Below, one piece after another: positions 1 to 8,322 of a DNA stretch of 11,188 bases. The first letter of the stretch is position 1. Each line of letters begins with the position of its first letter. Both the position numbers and the translations under genes were made by a program. The notes under the pieces were generated by a model. It was not told the DNA's origin. It did no database searches and saw only the letters and a program-made list of their open reading frames with translations. This DNA is from Conidiobolus incongruus B7586 (Eukaryota > Entomophthoromycota > Entomophthoromycetes > Entomophthorales > Conidiobolaceae), in the NCBI GenBank assembly GCA_000697335.1, contig JNEM01007589.1, positions 1-11,188 of the forward strand. The letters are read 5' to 3'.

Positions 1-1481
1 TAATAAAATTCTAAATATTTTATTAATTAAATAATAATAGTAATTATATTTATTATTTTTTTTTAAAATTTAACAAGTTTTGGGTGGTTTTTTAGTTTTA
101 AAACAAATATCAAATATAAATTTTTTATAATCAAATTATTTAAGACAATTGATGAATCAAACTTATATTAATTAATTATAAATCAAAATAATTGAAAAAA
201 TTTCTAAAGTAAATTAAGTTGAATTAATAAAGGATATAATAATAAAATTATTAAATTAAGTTAAAATTATAAAACCAAATAAAGATATATTGTATTTATT
301 TTAATTTAATTATTTTTTTGAAAAAAATAATACTTTCTTTAATTTAACTTAAATTGAATAATATAGAATTAAAATTAGAATATTAAAAAAAATTTAAAAA
401 AGATTAATCAAATATTATTAATTCTATTAATATAAAACTTATTACTTGCTATATTGGTATTTATGTTAGTTTTTATAATAAAAAACTATTTAAGAATTGA
501 ATCCCCTATGTAACAAAAATATTGGTAAATTTGATTTATTTTTATAAAATTTTTGGCATATTATTTATTTCTTGAAACTTGATTTAATATTACTTGCCTT
601 TCAACCTAATAACTTATTTAAACAATTTAATAATAATTTATTTAGTAGTAAATAATTGATTTAGATAATATTTTATTATTAAAAGTTATTTATAAATTTT
701 GAAAAAATTTAAAAAATTTATAACTAAAGTTTATTATTATTAAAATAAAAAACTTTTGATAATTATTATTTAGTTTAGATATATTTAAATTAAATTAATT
801 AGGTAATAAAAATTCACCAAAGTATGGCCAAATATTATAATAAATAGAGGGAAGTTTTAATCTAATATTATTAAATTAATAAAAATTAATTTTGTATTTA
901 ACATAATTATCGAATGTAATGTTGAATAATTTGAAATCTAATATAAAATCAAAACTAAAAGCCCAATAATATTTTAGTTATAATTTACCAATTAGTTTAA
1001 TCATTACTTTCAGCTTTCAATTAGAGTAAAATATAAAAATAATTAATCTAATATTAAGTTTTTAAAAAGGAATGACTGTTTTCAATAATTTCTTACTCCA
1101 TCAAATCAAATGCATTTTTTTGGATATTAAAATTAACCACCATTGATTAAAATTATTTTGTTTAATTTTTTATCAGAATTGAGGCCTATTATTCAAAAAA
1201 ATTATTAAAATATGTCTTAAAATAACTATTTATTAATTCATGTTATTAAAATTAAAAATATATAGTATCCATTATTTTTTATCCTTATAACAATTATTAC
1301 TGATTTATATGATTAATGTTTATATTTATTTTTAGATACATTATACTCCTAAACCTTGAAAATACAATAATAAATATATTATTTTATTGCTCCAAAGCAT
1401 TTCATCAGTATTTATTATATTTAAAAAAATGGAAAAAGAATTAATATTTCTAGACTTTCTTATATTGTTTTTTATTTTTAG
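1..1481. other. AT-rich stretch without recognisable genes
   Basis: This stretch is dominated by A and T runs, with only scattered G or C. I found no open frame with protein-like composition and no tRNA-like or other RNA gene. It holds the left copy (641-796) of a diverged dispersed repeat. The composition is far more extreme than the spacers around the protein genes, which suggests decayed repeat DNA or another gene-poor compartment rather than a normal promoter region. It ends at a pyrimidine-rich tract and TTTTTAG at 1475-1481, just before a GC-richer island. Confidence 0.8.
641..796 (+). repeat. Dispersed repeat, left copy (diverged)
   Basis: This segment aligns without any gap to 3459-3614 at a fixed offset of 2818 bases. 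By hand count about 115 of 156 positions match. The best-preserved part is around TTTTGATAATTAT, followed by TAGTTTA (about 754-778 here). More than half of the mismatches are transitions, and in most of those this copy has A or T where the other has G or C. That pattern fits C-to-T decay of a once identical pair. The family of the parent element cannot be told from what is left. Confidence 0.6.
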
Positions 1482-1600
1482 TACTGGATTTGACAAGAGT
1501 GAATGAGGGCGCAGAGGAAGCGGAAGGAATTATACGATTAGTTGATAACTTATTCTAAGGCCAGGTGAGTCCTCTCGCTATGAGATTGCAGGTGATTAAC
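1482..1600 (+). other. Isolated GC-richer island: terminal-exon-like or structured-RNA-like
   Basis: A block of ordinary base composition stands alone in AT-rich DNA. Two readings are possible. (1) Exon: it follows a T-rich tract ending in AG at 1481, has an open frame from 1484 to a TAA at 1556-1558 with helix-like content (includes DLTRVNEGAEEAEG), and GTGAGT begins at 1565. (2) RNA: bases 1509-1518 can pair with 1570-1578 as nine base pairs with one bulged C (1512), enclosing weaker inner stems (AGTT/AACT around GAT near 1541-1550). No upstream exon is visible, and the two spliced genes here have introns of only 50-54 nt, which weakens the exon reading. It matches no RNA family that I recognise. 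Confidence 0.35.
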
Positions 1601-3458
1601 TAATAATAAGAAAATAAATCGAATTATAAATGTGCGATTTTAAAGAATTATAATGGATTAGGGACAATTTTGTTACCTGTTTAAAGATAACAATTATATT
1701 ATATTATTATTTTAAGTGTATAAAATGATAATTTTTAAGAATATAAAATTTATTAATTTTTAGTGTGTTATATATAAATGCCTTTATTTCATTATATTTT
1801 CTGAAAGTTTAACCATAAATTATGTTCTTGTTGCATTATAGTACATTTACTTTTTAAACTTAATTAAAAAATTATAACCTTAATTTTTTTTACTTAAACA
1901 GATTCCACCATCCATACATTTTATTGATAAATATATTTCATTAATTTCTGCTAAAAACTTGTATAAATATATACTTTTGTTCAATTTAAAATAATTAATT
2001 TACTATTCGGCTTTTTATGTATATATCTTCTTATGGTTGCAACCTTATACAAAATATTTATAATAATTTTAAGATGGTATATATTGAAAATAGCAATTAA
2101 AATATGTATGAAAATAACATATTATAAGAATTAATATATATTTGGATTTGGATTTTTAAATATTCATTATTATCAAAGGATGTTAGAAAATATAATAAAT
2201 TTCCTCTATTGTTTGTTAGGTTATACACAGCTTTTTGTTATTTTTTAATTATATTTTCAATCAACTCCAAGATATTAAGACTTGTATTCAAAGCAAAACC
2301 AAGGTTTGTTTTTAAATTATTAATGAAAATCATTACTTTATATATCTTCAATACTTTTTGAGAATATTACTCTTAATTACTGGAATCCCAGGTCTATAAT
2401 TATTTATTCAGGCTTGATAAAACTTGGTGCTTGTTTTTATTTTGAAAATAAATTTGAAGATTAAAAATTTATAATATTAGTGTAGAAATTAGATAATGGC
2501 ACAATTTTAAAATTAAAATTAAATAAATAAATTAATAAATAATATATAAAAATTAATGAATAATATAAAATTAATAGCCTTTTTTATTATTAATAACTCT
2601 TTTCTATACTTTTGGTAAGCTTCAAATACCTAAAAAATAATTCTTTTTATTAAAGACTGAAATTTAATATTTTACAAACCAATTTAATTTGTTTGTAGGA
2701 ATTTTTTTTGCAAGTTGTTTTTTTAATTATTTAAAATAATTATAATCAAATAGGTTATAATTAAGTGAATATATTAGATGTAGTAACTCCCTCTAATTTT
2801 TTTTATATAAAAAATCTTTTATAGTTTTAGCTTTATATATTTTATAATTATCATGTAAAATAATAGGTATTTTTAATTTATATTAAAAACACTATTTAAA
2901 AATTGTTTTATTTATAAAAGTAATATATAACTTACTATTAATTAATTTTACTTAAGATATTAAATAAAAATACTATATACTATTATAATCTATTACAATA
3001 ATTAATATTTGCTTATATTTAAAGTATTTATTCATTAGAATTTATAAAAGGGATTGATTTAGTTTAACCCAATATCTTGTTTTATTTTTAAGTAAAAAAT
3101 TATATAAAAAATCTAAAATTCATTAATTATAAGTATTTATTATAAAAACCTTTGTTTTTGGTTATATTTTAATAAGTTTAGTTTAGCTATAGATACTCTA
3201 ATTTATTTTAAGCTTTTGTTAAATTATAAGATATTTATTTTATATTTTTATTAATTAATCTAAGTTTAAACTTAAGTAAATATAACATGCTTGTATAATT
3301 AACATTAAATTACTTTAATAATTCTTTAACAAAAATAAAAAAGTATTTCTTAATATATTTTTTTACTCTATTAATAAGTAAAAAAATAACAGTAAAAATT
3401 AATCTTTTAAATTTTAGTAAATTTTAAATAGTGTCCCTTCTAGCTTTAAAATCACAAA

Positions 3459-3614
3459 TTTAGCAATATATAGTAGTTTTAGATAAAACACTATCTTTAT
3501 AAGCTGTTTATAAGTTTTAAATGATTTTAGAGGGTTTATAGTTAAGTTTTAAAAATACAAAAATAAAAGCTTTTTGATAATTATAATCTAGTTTAAATAT
3601 AATTAAATTTAAGT
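3459..3614 (+). repeat. Dispersed repeat, right copy (diverged)
   Basis: This is the partner of 641-796, in the same orientation, about 74% identical by hand count with no insertions or deletions. This copy keeps more G and C, for example AAGCTGTTTATAAG and TTTTAGAGGGTTTATAG, where the left copy has A or T. It is therefore the better preserved of the two. Similarity fades upstream of about 3459 and downstream of about 3614, so these are approximate limits. Confidence 0.6.
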
Positions 3615-3663
3615 ATAAATTTTAAAATCAAAATATTTTAATAAAAAAAATAATTAAAATTGA

Positions 3664-3679
3664 ATATATATATATATAT
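3664..3679. repeat. AT dinucleotide microsatellite
   Basis: Eight uninterrupted AT units, followed within 20 bases by a second TA-rich run (about 3700-3715). This is a simple-sequence tract of the kind common in AT-rich spacers. No function is implied. Confidence 0.85.
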
Positions 3680-4395
3680 TTTGAAAATATTTATTTTCCT
3701 ATATATTATATATATAATTTTTCAAAACATATAATATGTTTGAAAGATCAGAAATTAAAAAATTTGCCATTTCTTAATTTCTATACTAATAACAGAGATT
3801 ATCTTTGTGTTGAATAATAACTTTAGAGATAATTCATCTAAATATTTATTATAGTAAATATAAAAATAATAGTGTTTGTTAATGGGTTATAATATAACAT
3901 CTGAAATATTATAATAAAAATTTTTTCATTTGGATATTAAACTAGTAATGAGCTTTTGTGGAGCTTTTGCAGAGACTGTAATTTAAACTTTTGTTTTTTT
4001 ATAAACTATATATTATTTTTTTGGTTGATTAAAGAGTATTTAAATTCAAAAACTAAGTAAAACTAAAATCTATTTAGAATTTATATGGTCTAAACTTTCG
4101 GACTTTATTCCAACATTTAAGATTGTTCAGTTTGATTGTGAATTACTCTTGTATTTTGGAGTGAAAAACATAGTGAAATTTGTTTATTAATATAGAGATG
4201 AAAATATGATATTTCATATTAAATAGTTTAAAATTGTAAAATAACGAAAAATAATATCAAATTATTTATGGTAAAAGTAATGGGTTGCAGAGAGCTTAAT
4301 TGAATATTAATTGATATGCACAGAACCAAGGTAAGGTGTAAGAATTGAAGAGAGGTTGAAAAAATTTATGAATTAGGTATAAAGATGAAGATAAT

Positions 4396-4415
4396 ATGTA
4401 GGTTTGACCCTACAT
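4396..4415. repeat. Perfect 7-bp inverted repeat upstream of tRNA-Leu
   Basis: ATGTAGG and CCTACAT form a perfect hairpin with a six-base loop (TTTGAC). It ends 32 bases before the mature 5' end of the tRNA-Leu gene. It could be a protein-binding palindrome or chance. Transcription of the tRNA would normally start downstream of it, so a role in the tRNA leader is unlikely. Confidence 0.4.
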
Positions 4416-4447
4416 CAATAAGAATTATTTCAAAAATCTCGGAGTAT

Positions 4448-4530
4448 GGCAATGTGGCCGAGTTGGTCTAAGGCGCCGCACTCAAGTTGCGGTCTCGTAA
4501 GAGGCATGAGTTCGAATCTCATCGTTGTCA
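4448..4530 (+). tRNA. tRNA-Leu, anticodon CAA
   Basis: Reads UUG leucine codons. All parts of a class II (long variable arm) tRNA are visible: a 7-bp acceptor stem (GGCAATG with CGTTGTC, including G-U pairs), U8, a D arm starting GCCGAG and closing GGC, an anticodon stem CCGCA/TGCGG with loop CTCAAGT, a variable arm TCTC-GTAA-GAGG, a T arm ATGAG-TTCGAAT-CTCAT and discriminator A73. CCA is not encoded. The A box lies in the D arm and the B box around GAGTTCGAATC (4508-4518). The gene has no intron, unlike the tRNA-Leu(CAA) genes of S. cerevisiae. U33 and A73 make it a normal leucine tRNA, not a CUG-Ser type. Confidence 0.97.
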
Positions 4531-4535
4531 TTTTT
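4531..4535 (+). terminator. Pol III terminator of tRNA-Leu
   Basis: A run of five T residues directly follows the discriminator base, as expected for RNA polymerase III termination. Confidence 0.85.
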
Positions 4536-4862
4536 CCAAGATAGAATGTTTTTTATTTTCTCCTCAACTTTATATATTTTTACAATTCTTAGTAACAAAT
4601 TTTTTAATGAATAAAATTTTGATTTTTTCAAAGTCAACCAAGATCTTTTAACACTACTCTCTAAATTTCATTTATTTCAACTCAGCCATTAAAATAAAAT
4701 ACATCAAGTTAATATCAAATAATACTAAATATCCAATCTTTTCATCATTTACTTTTGTTTAACTAATTATTATAAATATCAACAATAAATCATCATCGAT
4801 ATTATTTAAAATTTTAAATAATCTATTGTTATTAGCAAATTTAACTTAATAATTATTATTCA
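4536..4862 (+). promoter_or_regulatory. Spacer with the MID1-homologue promoter
   Basis: These 327 bases between the tRNA terminator and the ATG contain no gene that I can support. They are AT-rich, with C-rich short patches on the + strand, typical of a fungal promoter and 5' UTR. The 9-mer ATCGATATT lies at 4795-4803, 59 bases before the start codon, and also occurs upstream of the two other protein genes in this window. No clear TATA box can be singled out in such AT-rich sequence. Confidence 0.5.
4795..4803 (+). promoter_or_regulatory. Shared promoter 9-mer ATCGATATT (MID1 side)
   Basis: One of three exact copies in the window. Each copy sits upstream of a different protein gene. The core ATCGAT is a palindrome containing CG, which is rare in this AT-rich DNA. 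The binding factor is unknown to me. Confidence 0.3.
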
Positions 4863-6413
4863 ATGAAATTTAGGTCTGCAATTCTATTACTGCTACGTTC
4901 AAAATGGATATTGAGTGACTCTAAATCCTTTGAATTGAAGCTGAGTTCTGCATACTCTGGAAGTATTAAATCCGGTGTAAATACCTATTTCAAAGTAGTA
5001 ACTAATAATAATAACGCTTTTCAATCGCTGAATATTCCGAACAACCAACTTTACGTATCTTTAACTTTATGTTCGCCAGTAGGAAATGATGCTCCGGACC
5101 TATATATTTACTATTCAACCACAGAAAGTACTCCTGGCCCTAATAAAGGGGAAAAGTTGAAAAATAATTTCACAGTAGAAAATTATCCATTCTGGAAAAC
5201 TTCAACTCATAATTTTCCAAAGGGGATTATATTAACAACGATTCCAATGAAACCAAAAAGTTCGGATATTAACCTTTATTTAGGAGTGAGTGCAAGTGGA
5301 AATAATATTGAATACAAATTTCAATTAGCTGTGAATACTGCTAATTTTTATCATTACTATTCTCCTTCGAACGGTCTCATATTACTGGATACCGATGATG
5401 AATCTGCAAGTTTTTCAGTGCTTAATCCTTCTCAAAAGCTTGATAGCAATGCTCAGACTTTGTACTACCGACCCGTTGGAGATAATAATCTATATACTAC
5501 TTGCAGTCTTCAATCCAATAACCAAACAGCATCCTCACAATCCGAGTCCAGTAAAATAAAAATGGGAGGCAAACTGCCAGAACAATTCAAGGGTACTGAA
5601 GCACTTATATCTGGTCTTAACCGTGATACATCTTATGAAGCACTCTTGGTCACAAATAATCCATCCGGATCTACGTTCAATGTGCCTGTTCCTTTTAAAA
5701 CCACCAAACATTTGGGCTGCAAGCTCATGAATCAGCTCAAATTCTGTGATATGGTCTCCTATTCAGTTCCCTTGCCTAACAAATTCATTCATAAGGATAA
5801 TAATTCAACCAAAGTAGATCTAGAAGAAGTTAAAAAGGCCTATGACGATTATGCTAGTGGTATGTTTGAAAAATTTAAAAATCTAATCACCCAATACGAT
5901 TGTGACGCTCATGTGTATTCCCCAGTGCGCGACTGCAACGATTGTGAGAAGGCGTATAAGGATTGGCTCTGCGCAATGACCTTTCCCAGATGCATCGATG
6001 AGTCCCACGTCAATGAACTCCATGGATTGACTGCGGAACGCCACACCCATGACAAAACAAAAGAATATCTGCCAGATGAACTTAAAGAAGTAAATTCATA
6101 TCACGAAATCAAACCTTGTATTGATCTATGTTATTATGTGGTTCAAAGTTGTCCTGTTGCATTTGATTTCACATGTCCTGAGGCGAAGAGCACCTTGAAC
6201 TACACTTATTCCCAAGGAACCATGGAGTTTACTGACATTACAATGTGGCAGTCCATGGGAGAGAGTATGGGAGGACTTCCCTTCGGTTGCAATAATATGA
6301 TGCGCCCTGTTAGCTCTAATGGTTTCACACAGATTTCTCAATATCCTTTACTAATTAGTTTAATATTTGCTACTTTAACAATTTTTACATTATCTGCAAA
6401 ATACTATCCTTGA
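4863..6413 (+). CDS. MID1: MID1-type subunit of the Cch1/Mid1 plasma-membrane calcium channel
   Basis: This 516-residue protein matches fungal Mid1 (548 residues in S. cerevisiae), the secreted or membrane-anchored partner of the Cch1 calcium channel that allows calcium entry during pheromone response and ER or cell-wall stress. The N-terminus has a short hydrophobic stretch (about 6-11), a weak signal peptide. An extracellular beta-rich region follows (about 22-280). The C-terminal part holds most of the 14 cysteines (286, 295, 347, 358, 361, 370, 377, 419, 423, 430, 438, 476), with the diagnostic WLCAMTFPRC and CYYVVQSCPVAFDFTCP motifs of the Mid1/NALF1 cysteine-rich domain. Possible N-glycosylation sites are at N102, N220, N314 and N446. 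The last 23 residues include a hydrophobic segment (about 494-511) after a small-residue patch (SSNG), resembling a GPI-attachment signal or terminal membrane helix. The frame is open throughout with no intron. The start is the first Met, with A at -3. AATAAA overlaps the stop. Confidence 0.9.
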   Translation: MKFRSAILLLLRSKWILSDSKSFELKLSSAYSGSIKSGVNTYFKVVTNNNNAFQSLNIPNNQLYVSLTLCSPVGNDAPDLYIYYSTTESTPGPNKGEKLKNNFTVENYPFWKTSTHNFPKGIILTTIPMKPKSSDINLYLGVSASGNNIEYKFQLAVNTANFYHYYSPSNGLILLDTDDESASFSVLNPSQKLDSNAQTLYYRPVGDNNLYTTCSLQSNNQTASSQSESSKIKMGGKLPEQFKGTEALISGLNRDTSYEALLVTNNPSGSTFNVPVPFKTTKHLGCKLMNQLKFCDMVSYSVPLPNKFIHKDNNSTKVDLEEVKKAYDDYASGMFEKFKNLITQYDCDAHVYSPVRDCNDCEKAYKDWLCAMTFPRCIDESHVNELHGLTAERHTHDKTKEYLPDELKEVNSYHEIKPCIDLCYYVVQSCPVAFDFTCPEAKSTLNYTYSQGTMEFTDITMWQSMGESMGGLPFGCNNMMRPVSSNGFTQISQYPLLISLIFATLTIFTLSAKYYP

Positions 6414-6493
6414 ATAAAATAAATTTATCAATTTTGTTATTTAATATATTATTTATTATTTTTTTGTTAGTGATTTTGATTGTGAATTTTAAA
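6414..6493. terminator. Short convergent 3' spacer between MID1 and L2HGDH homologues
   Basis: Only 80 bases separate the two facing stop codons. AATAAA at 6413-6418 overlaps the MID1 stop codon and could serve as its polyadenylation signal. The rest is AT-rich, with T runs on the + strand. The transcripts very probably overlap at their 3' ends, so both genes must process their 3' ends within this gap or inside each other. Confidence 0.5.
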
Positions 6494-7816
6494 TCAAACC
6501 AACTGATCTTTGACCCATTTACCAATAGCTAAGCTTGAAGTGAGTCCAGGACTCTCAATCGCTACTAAGTTGATTATATTCTTCAGTCCAATTTCACCTT
6601 CATTCCTCACTACAAAATCTTGATACCCACCTAAAGGGTTAGTTAACTTTGGTCTAATACCACAATAATCAGGGATAAATCTAGACTTGTCTAAAAATTT
6701 CATGTACTTGGAACTCGCTTCATAGAACTTGTCCAGGTCCTGTTCATTGACTGAATAGTCATTTGCATGGTTAGCAACGGCTAGATCTGGGCCAAATTTA
6801 ACTTTGTTATCCAGATCTAGAGTCAGATGGATTCCAAGTGATGTTAAGTTAACATCTGGGACAGGATATATAAGACGCTGAGTCAGCGGTTGATTGCTTG
6901 AATATTTGAAGTACTGCCCTTTGGAGTACTTGTACTTAAATTCTGGCACATCGTACCTTTTTCTATCAGCTTCACTCATCAAGTTATTGAATATCAAGTT
7001 CGCTATTTTGTCAGCGTGTAGTCCTGCACAGTTGATGATAGACTCAGTCTCAATCCAGTATTTAAGATCTTGATTTAAAGGATCCCTGACTTGAATTAAA
7101 TATGAATTTTTTCCATTTCCAAATTGAATGTCAATAACCTCGCTATTTAAGCTGATATCTGCGCTTTCACTTTCATTAATTAAATATTCCAGTTGATTGA
7201 TATATTCTCCTGAGTCTATGATGCCTGTGGATGGTGAATTCAAAGCCGCTGCACAGCGAACATTTGGCTCCAAAATACTAAGCTGACTGGTTGGGATGAA
7301 TTCTAAGGGAATGCCCAAATCATCTCCTTTAACCTTGAGATCATTCAAATAATCTAACTGATCCTTCTGATCTTGCGCTACAACCCATTTCCCCAACTGT
7401 TTATAAGGTACTTGATGAGTTTTGCAAAACTCATATAATAAATGTTTCCCCTCAATACAAAATTTGGATTTCAAACTGGTCTTGGGATAGTAGAACCCAC
7501 CATGAATCACCTCACTATTTCTTGAGCTATAATTCATATTAATTGGATCATTGTAACACTAATAATTTTTAGATTATTACCTTGTCTCCTGACCCAAAGC
7601 ACCGTTCTTTTCCAGCAAAATAGTACTTTTTGATTGATTGGATTGAGAGAGATAATGTGATACTGCAAGTCCTACAACACCACCTCCAATAATGACATGG
7701 TCAGCTTTGACATCAGCTTGTGACACGAAGCTGGAATAGAATTTTGAGTGGCGGAGTGGATTAGAAGTTCTGATTAGTGTTGACAGCGACAAATTCATTG
7801 ATAGCGGATGTAACAT
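6494..7816 (-). CDS. L2HGDH: L-2-hydroxyglutarate dehydrogenase, mitochondrial, FAD-dependent (two exons)
   Basis: Oxidises L-2-hydroxyglutarate, a side product of malate dehydrogenase, back to 2-oxoglutarate; it is an FAD-dependent metabolite-repair enzyme. Exon 1 is 7581-7816 and exon 2 is 6494-7526, joined across a 54-nt GT-AG intron (7527-7580; GTAATA at the 5' side, TTATAG at the 3' side). The splice splits a serine codon and restores the family motif GQETSSRNSEVIH. The product is 422 residues, the normal length for the family. An arginine- and serine-rich N-terminus (1-33) without acidic residues looks like a mitochondrial presequence. The FAD Rossmann motif VIIGGGVVGLA lies at 41-51, with ILLEK at the end of the second strand (66-70). 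Further family blocks are SIINCAGLHADKIA, LIYPVPDVNLTSLGIHLT, IPDYCGIRPKL and, near the end, ESPGLTSSLAIGKWV. Met1 and Met7 are both possible starts; Met1 is used here. D-amino-acid-oxidase-like relatives are less likely given these motifs. Confidence 0.93.
7527..7580 (-). other. Spliceosomal intron in the L2HGDH homologue
   Basis: A 54-nt phase-2 intron with GTAATA at the donor and TATAG at the acceptor. The acceptor AG joins CTCAAGAAATAGTGAGG, giving the conserved SSRNSEV block. The branch site is not clear; TTAAT about 17 nt upstream of the acceptor is the best candidate. In-frame stops inside it separate the two open frames. Confidence 0.9.
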
Positions 7817-7891
7817 TGGTTGAGTGACTTTAATGACTTATTTTGAATTGAATTGACGATTTCCATCAGCTTGTGGTTTTATTCAAATTCT

Positions 7892-7912
7892 ATTGGACAA
7901 CTGGTTAATTGG
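7892..7912 (-). promoter_or_regulatory. Pair of CCAAT boxes upstream of the L2HGDH homologue
   Basis: Two CCAAT pentamers in gene orientation, at 7908-7912 and 7892-7896, lie about 76-96 bases upstream of the start codon. Fungal HAP (Hap2/3/5) complexes bind CCAAT and often control mitochondrial and respiratory genes, so the placement is sensible for a mitochondrial FAD enzyme. Binding is inferred from the motif only. Confidence 0.4.
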
Positions 7913-7989
7913 TGGATTTTATTAATTGATCTAGTTCTGAGGTTGACATGTTAACTGCTGTGACTAATCGGATACCAAAAAATGAATAT

Positions 7990-7998
7990 ATCGATATT
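7990..7998 (+). promoter_or_regulatory. Shared promoter 9-mer ATCGATATT (L2HGDH side)
   Basis: Second exact copy of the shared motif, about 174 bases upstream of the L2HGDH start and in reverse orientation to that gene. With the preceding bases it forms the palindrome TATCGATA. Confidence 0.3.
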
Positions 7999-8228
7999 TT
8001 TACTTGTTTTTATGAAAAATACGCTAAAATAACTCTCGTTGAAATGATATAATATTGTATCATTGTAACATTCATTTATCGAGATAGAAATCTGATTTTT
8101 ATTTCGGAATCAATCTGATTATAACTGTCAACTGATATATCGTTTTAGAATAAAAGTAAATTTATTAAACAATGTAAAAAATATGACATATTTTAAAGGT
8201 TTTTGAAAAAAATAATTATGTTTCCAAC

Positions 8229-8249
8229 TAGTGATACATTTTATCACTA
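8229..8249. repeat. TAGTGATA hairpin in the 3' flank of G-gamma, with a third copy nearby
   Basis: TAGTGATA and TATCACTA form a perfect 8-bp hairpin around a five-base loop. A third TAGTGATA lies at 8276-8283. It is about 74-94 bases past the G-gamma stop codon, so it would lie in that gene's 3' UTR or just beyond. It may affect 3' processing or mRNA stability, or may be chance. Confidence 0.45.
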
Positions 8250-8322
8250 AAATCGAATAAATAGAAGCGGTCAATTAGTGATAAACTCGTTAAAATGGAT
8301 ATAGGAAATAATATGATAATAT

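Larger units (their letters stand above)
1565..4447. other. Long AT-rich stretch without recognisable genes
   Basis: Apart from the tail of the island ending near 1600, this region shows no coding frame. It holds the right copy of the dispersed repeat (3459-3614), an (AT)8 run at 3664-3679 followed by a second TA-rich run near 3700-3715, a small tandem duplication of GAGCTTTTG at 3950-3971, and a perfect inverted repeat at 4396-4415. The last 180 bases before the tRNA (about 4260-4440) are more purine-rich and less extreme in AT content, as expected for a tRNA 5' flank. Confidence 0.75.
7817..8322 (-). promoter_or_regulatory. Spacer: G-gamma 3' region and L2HGDH promoter
   Basis: These 506 bases contain no supportable gene. 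The part nearest 8322 is the 3' flank of the G-gamma gene and holds a small hairpin (8229-8249). The part nearest 7816 is the promoter of the L2HGDH homologue, with two CCAAT boxes and one ATCGATATT (7990-7998). An imperfect palindrome GATATAATATTGTATC lies at about 8045-8060, of unknown meaning. Confidence 0.5.

Noticed and set aside
3176-3270. A third copy of the dispersed repeat around AGCTTTTG
   Set aside because: About 26 bases resemble the 3568 region, but the similarity does not extend on either side; chance in AT-rich DNA is enough.
3950-3971. C/D-box snoRNA near the GAGCTTTTG duplication
   Set aside because: I could not find a proper C box (RUGAUGA) and D box (CUGA) pair at suitable spacing; only a small tandem duplication is supported.
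1-4447. Point centromere or replication origin in the AT-rich block
   Set aside because: High AT content alone fits many sequences. I saw no convincing CDE-type arrangement, and origin-like AT motifs are expected by chance throughout such DNA.
4536-4874. Upstream coding exon of the MID1 homologue joined at TTTAG (about 4870-4874)
   Set aside because: A short hydrophobic open stretch near 4547 could look like a signal peptide, but the splice phases that I tried do not match and no other support exists. The contiguous start at 4863 is simpler.
6126-6341. 71-codon open frame on the - strand inside the MID1 homologue
   Set aside because: It lies fully antisense to the conserved cysteine-rich end of the MID1 gene, has no recognisable motif, and is best explained as a shadow of that coding sequence.
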